Shown piece after piece: positions 24,824 to 26,270 of a DNA stretch of 26,270 bases. The stretch comes from Myxococcales bacterium (GTDB taxonomy: Bacteria > Myxococcota_A > Bradymonadia > UBA7976 > UBA1532). The notes under the pieces are model-generated. The model saw only the letters and a program-made list of their open reading frames with translations. It was not told the DNA's origin and did not search any database. Made by a program: the position numbers and the translations under genes. Each line of letters starts with the position of its first letter. Within the stretch, counting starts at the first letter, position 1. Location: NCBI GenBank assembly GCA_020633465.1, contig JACKDN010000058.1, positions 1-26,270 on the forward strand, in the 5' to 3' direction.

Positions 24824-26270
24824 ATGCGCGCGAAGCAGGCGGCCCTGTTCCTGTCGCTGCTGCCGCTCGTCAGCTGGGCGCGGCCCGAGGGCACGCGCGA
24901 CCTGCAGACGAACCAGGGCCTCGTCGGGCGCACCCCGGTGAACGTCTTCCTGCGGGTGGGCGAGACCCTGCGGGTGTGCTCGAGCGACGACGGCCACAAC
25001 GACACCGGCCCGCTGTACGGCGACTGCCTGGGGCCCGCGTGCGGCCCGGACGACGGGCCCGCCTTCGTGATCGATCACGACGTCGACCGCGCGCGCCCGG
25101 TGCTGGCCGAGCGCGAGGGGGCCGAGATCCTGGTGTCGCCGCCCGCCGATCGCCCGTGCCGCGGGCAGCAGGACTGCGTCGCCCCCTACACCTGCCGGGC
25201 GCGCCCCGACGGGGCCCTCTGGACGCCGCGCGCCGACGCGGGCTATTGCGCGGCCAGCTTCGCGGTGGTGCGCGGCGGCGTGGGCTACTGCTCGGCCTTC
25301 ACCGATCCCGCCGCCCGGGCGTGGCACACGGTCACCGCCACCGAAGAGGGCCACTGGACCGTCGACTTCGTCGGCGAGGCGCACACCCTGATCGGGCAGA
25401 CCGAGCCGATCGTGTCGACGCGCTTCTTCGAGATCGACGTGCTCGAGCGGGGCGGCCGCACCGTCGAGGGCGGGCGCGTGAGCGCGCGGGCCTGGGCCCT
25501 GACCAGCCACCAGCCCGCCTACGGGCAGAGCGCCGACTTCTACATCGTCAGCGGCGGCCAGGTGGCGGTGCTCGATCTCGAGGATCTGCGCGGCACCGTC
25601 TACACCGTGCAGGCCAACAGCACGGGCCTGCGCGGGCACCCGCGCCAGAGCTGGTGCGTGTACGGCGATCCCAACGGCCGGGGCGAGTGCGCGGCGCGGC
25701 CCACGGGCAGCGCCACCGAGCCGCCGGCCGCCGAGCACCGGCTGTACCTGAACTTCCCCTCGCCCACCCCGGCCGCGGTCGAGCCGACGCTGACCGACGT
25801 GCGCTTCGAGGACGAGGCGGGCACGGCCACCGTCAGCCCCAACGGCGACGGCGAGCAGGACGCGGGCGACTTCTACTTCCGGTCGAACGTGCCCGGCACC
25901 TACGCCATCACGATCGACACCAACGGCGACGGCCGCATCGACGAGGCCGAGGATCGGGTGCTGTTCGGCACGGCGCGCGTGGGCCAGAACCGGGTGCCCT
26001 GGGACGTGCGGGACGCGGCCGGCGCGGTGCTGCCGGCGGGCGACTACGCGGTGCGCGTGCGGCTGATCGCCGGTGAGGTGCACGTCGTCTTCAGCGACGT
26101 CGAGGACAACGCGGACGGCTTCGTGTTCTGGCGGCAGGCGCGGCCGGACGGCGGGCGCGTGCCGCTGCCGATGTTCTGGGACGATCGGGCCGTGCGCTCG
26201 CCGGCCGAGCTGCTGCTGACCGGCGGGCTGGACGCGCTGACGACGGTCGAGGCGGGCTCGGTGGTGCCGC
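24824..26270 (+). CDS. Secreted surface protein with EF-hand-like loop (3' end outside window)
   Basis: The frame is open from an ATG at 24824 to the right edge, giving at least 482 residues. It starts with a short signal peptide (ALFLSLLPLVSWA). The first 200 residues contain several cysteines (CSSDDG, DCLGPACG, CRGQQDC, TCRA) in a fold I do not recognise. Around residues 335-420 there is SPNGDGEQDAGDF followed by an Ig-like stretch ending in LPAGDYAVRVRL, resembling FlgD-type Ig modules found at the ends of secreted proteins. A canonical EF-hand loop, DTNGDGRIDEAE, lies at 365-376. Calcium-dependent surface or extracellular function is inferred. It is transcribed away from the nucleotidase/OmpA operon. 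No enzyme motif is visible in the part available. Confidence 0.88.
   Translation, partial: MRAKQAALFLSLLPLVSWARPEGTRDLQTNQGLVGRTPVNVFLRVGETLRVCSSDDGHNDTGPLYGDCLGPACGPDDGPAFVIDHDVDRARPVLAEREGAEILVSPPADRPCRGQQDCVAPYTCRARPDGALWTPRADAGYCAASFAVVRGGVGYCSAFTDPAARAWHTVTATEEGHWTVDFVGEAHTLIGQTEPIVSTRFFEIDVLERGGRTVEGGRVSARAWALTSHQPAYGQSADFYIVSGGQVAVLDLEDLRGTVYTVQANSTGLRGHPRQSWCVYGDPNGRGECAARPTGSATEPPAAEHRLYLNFPSPTPAAVEPTLTDVRFEDEAGTATVSPNGDGEQDAGDFYFRSNVPGTYAITIDTNGDGRIDEAEDRVLFGTARVGQNRVPWDVRDAAGAVLPAGDYAVRVRLIAGEVHVVFSDVEDNADGFVFWRQARPDGGRVPLPMFWDDRAVRSPAELLLTGGLDALTTVEAGSVVP

Noticed and set aside
24820..26076. Plus-strand 418-codon frame overlapping the start of the right-edge secreted gene
   Set aside because: It is offset by one frame from the ATG at 24824. 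Its product is Arg/Gly-rich, whereas the 24824 frame gives a signal peptide, EF-hand loop and an open frame to the edge.
24653..26083. Extension of the nucleotidase-like gene to an upstream start near 26083
   Set aside because: The added residues are Arg/Ala/His-rich and would bury the lipoprotein signal inside the protein. The GTG at 24652 with its ribosome site gives a proper lipobox at residue 23.

Overview
The window is a very GC-rich, densely packed bacterial chromosome segment. It looks like a Myxococcota-type or related deltaproteobacterial genome. The basis is codon use dominated by G/C third positions, secreted Cys/Asp-rich MopE-type and thrombospondin-type-3 (TSP3) proteins, an OmpA protein with TSP3 repeats, lipoproteins with Asp/Pro-rich linkers, and many-PAS hybrid histidine kinases. 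This placement is inference from gene style; no rRNA or tRNA is present to confirm it. I support 21 protein-coding genes, two of them cut by the window edges, and no RNA genes, CRISPR arrays or insertion sequences.

Left block (1-5718, all minus strand, read right to left): a VKOR-DsbA-type fusion, an unusual six-cysteine OmpA-like membrane-anchored protein and a TlpA-like thioredoxin lipoprotein form a tight operon. They lie upstream of a very large, extremely cysteine-rich secreted protein with eight MopE-type motifs, which runs off the left edge. Oxidative-folding genes beside a disulfide-rich export substrate suggest a dedicated folding unit.

Signalling block (5853-12641, all plus strand): a NarL-type membrane histidine kinase is translationally coupled to a LuxR/NarL response regulator. 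A second, near-identical response regulator of exactly the same length follows. Then comes a tightly overlapping trio: a PAS-like protein with a zinc-ribbon-like module, a KaiB-like thioredoxin-fold protein, and a 932-residue hybrid kinase with four PAS-like segments, HisKA, HATPase and REC domains. No KaiC is present in the window, so this is a KaiB-like protein working in a KaiC-less phosphorelay setting. It is the best candidate here for an undescribed system.

Middle block (12664-16627): a ClsB-like phospholipase D/cardiolipin synthase and a small membrane protein are on the minus strand. An AbrB/VapB-type antitoxin on the plus strand has no visible toxin. A two-gene unit of a small protein plus a GGS-type nucleotidyltransferase resembles toxin-antitoxin or mobile-defence gene pairs. 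A secreted, C-terminally anchored orphan protein of clearly lower GC follows, next to a short perfect palindrome. This reads as a small accessory patch.

Right block (16826-24652, minus strand, read right to left): a 5'-nucleotidase-like lipoprotein whose metal ligands are mostly lost overlaps an OmpA/TSP3 outer-membrane protein that carries an AMIN-like C-terminal domain. After 258 bases comes an operon of DsbD-family thiol transporter, exported peroxiredoxin-like protein and glyoxalase II (hydroxyacylglutathione hydrolase). A divergent secreted protein with an EF-hand-like loop and a FlgD-like Ig segment (24824 onward, plus strand) runs off the right edge. The window thus holds both an oxidising (VKOR-DsbA) and a reducing (DsbD) periplasmic thiol pathway, together with several envelope proteins that could depend on them.
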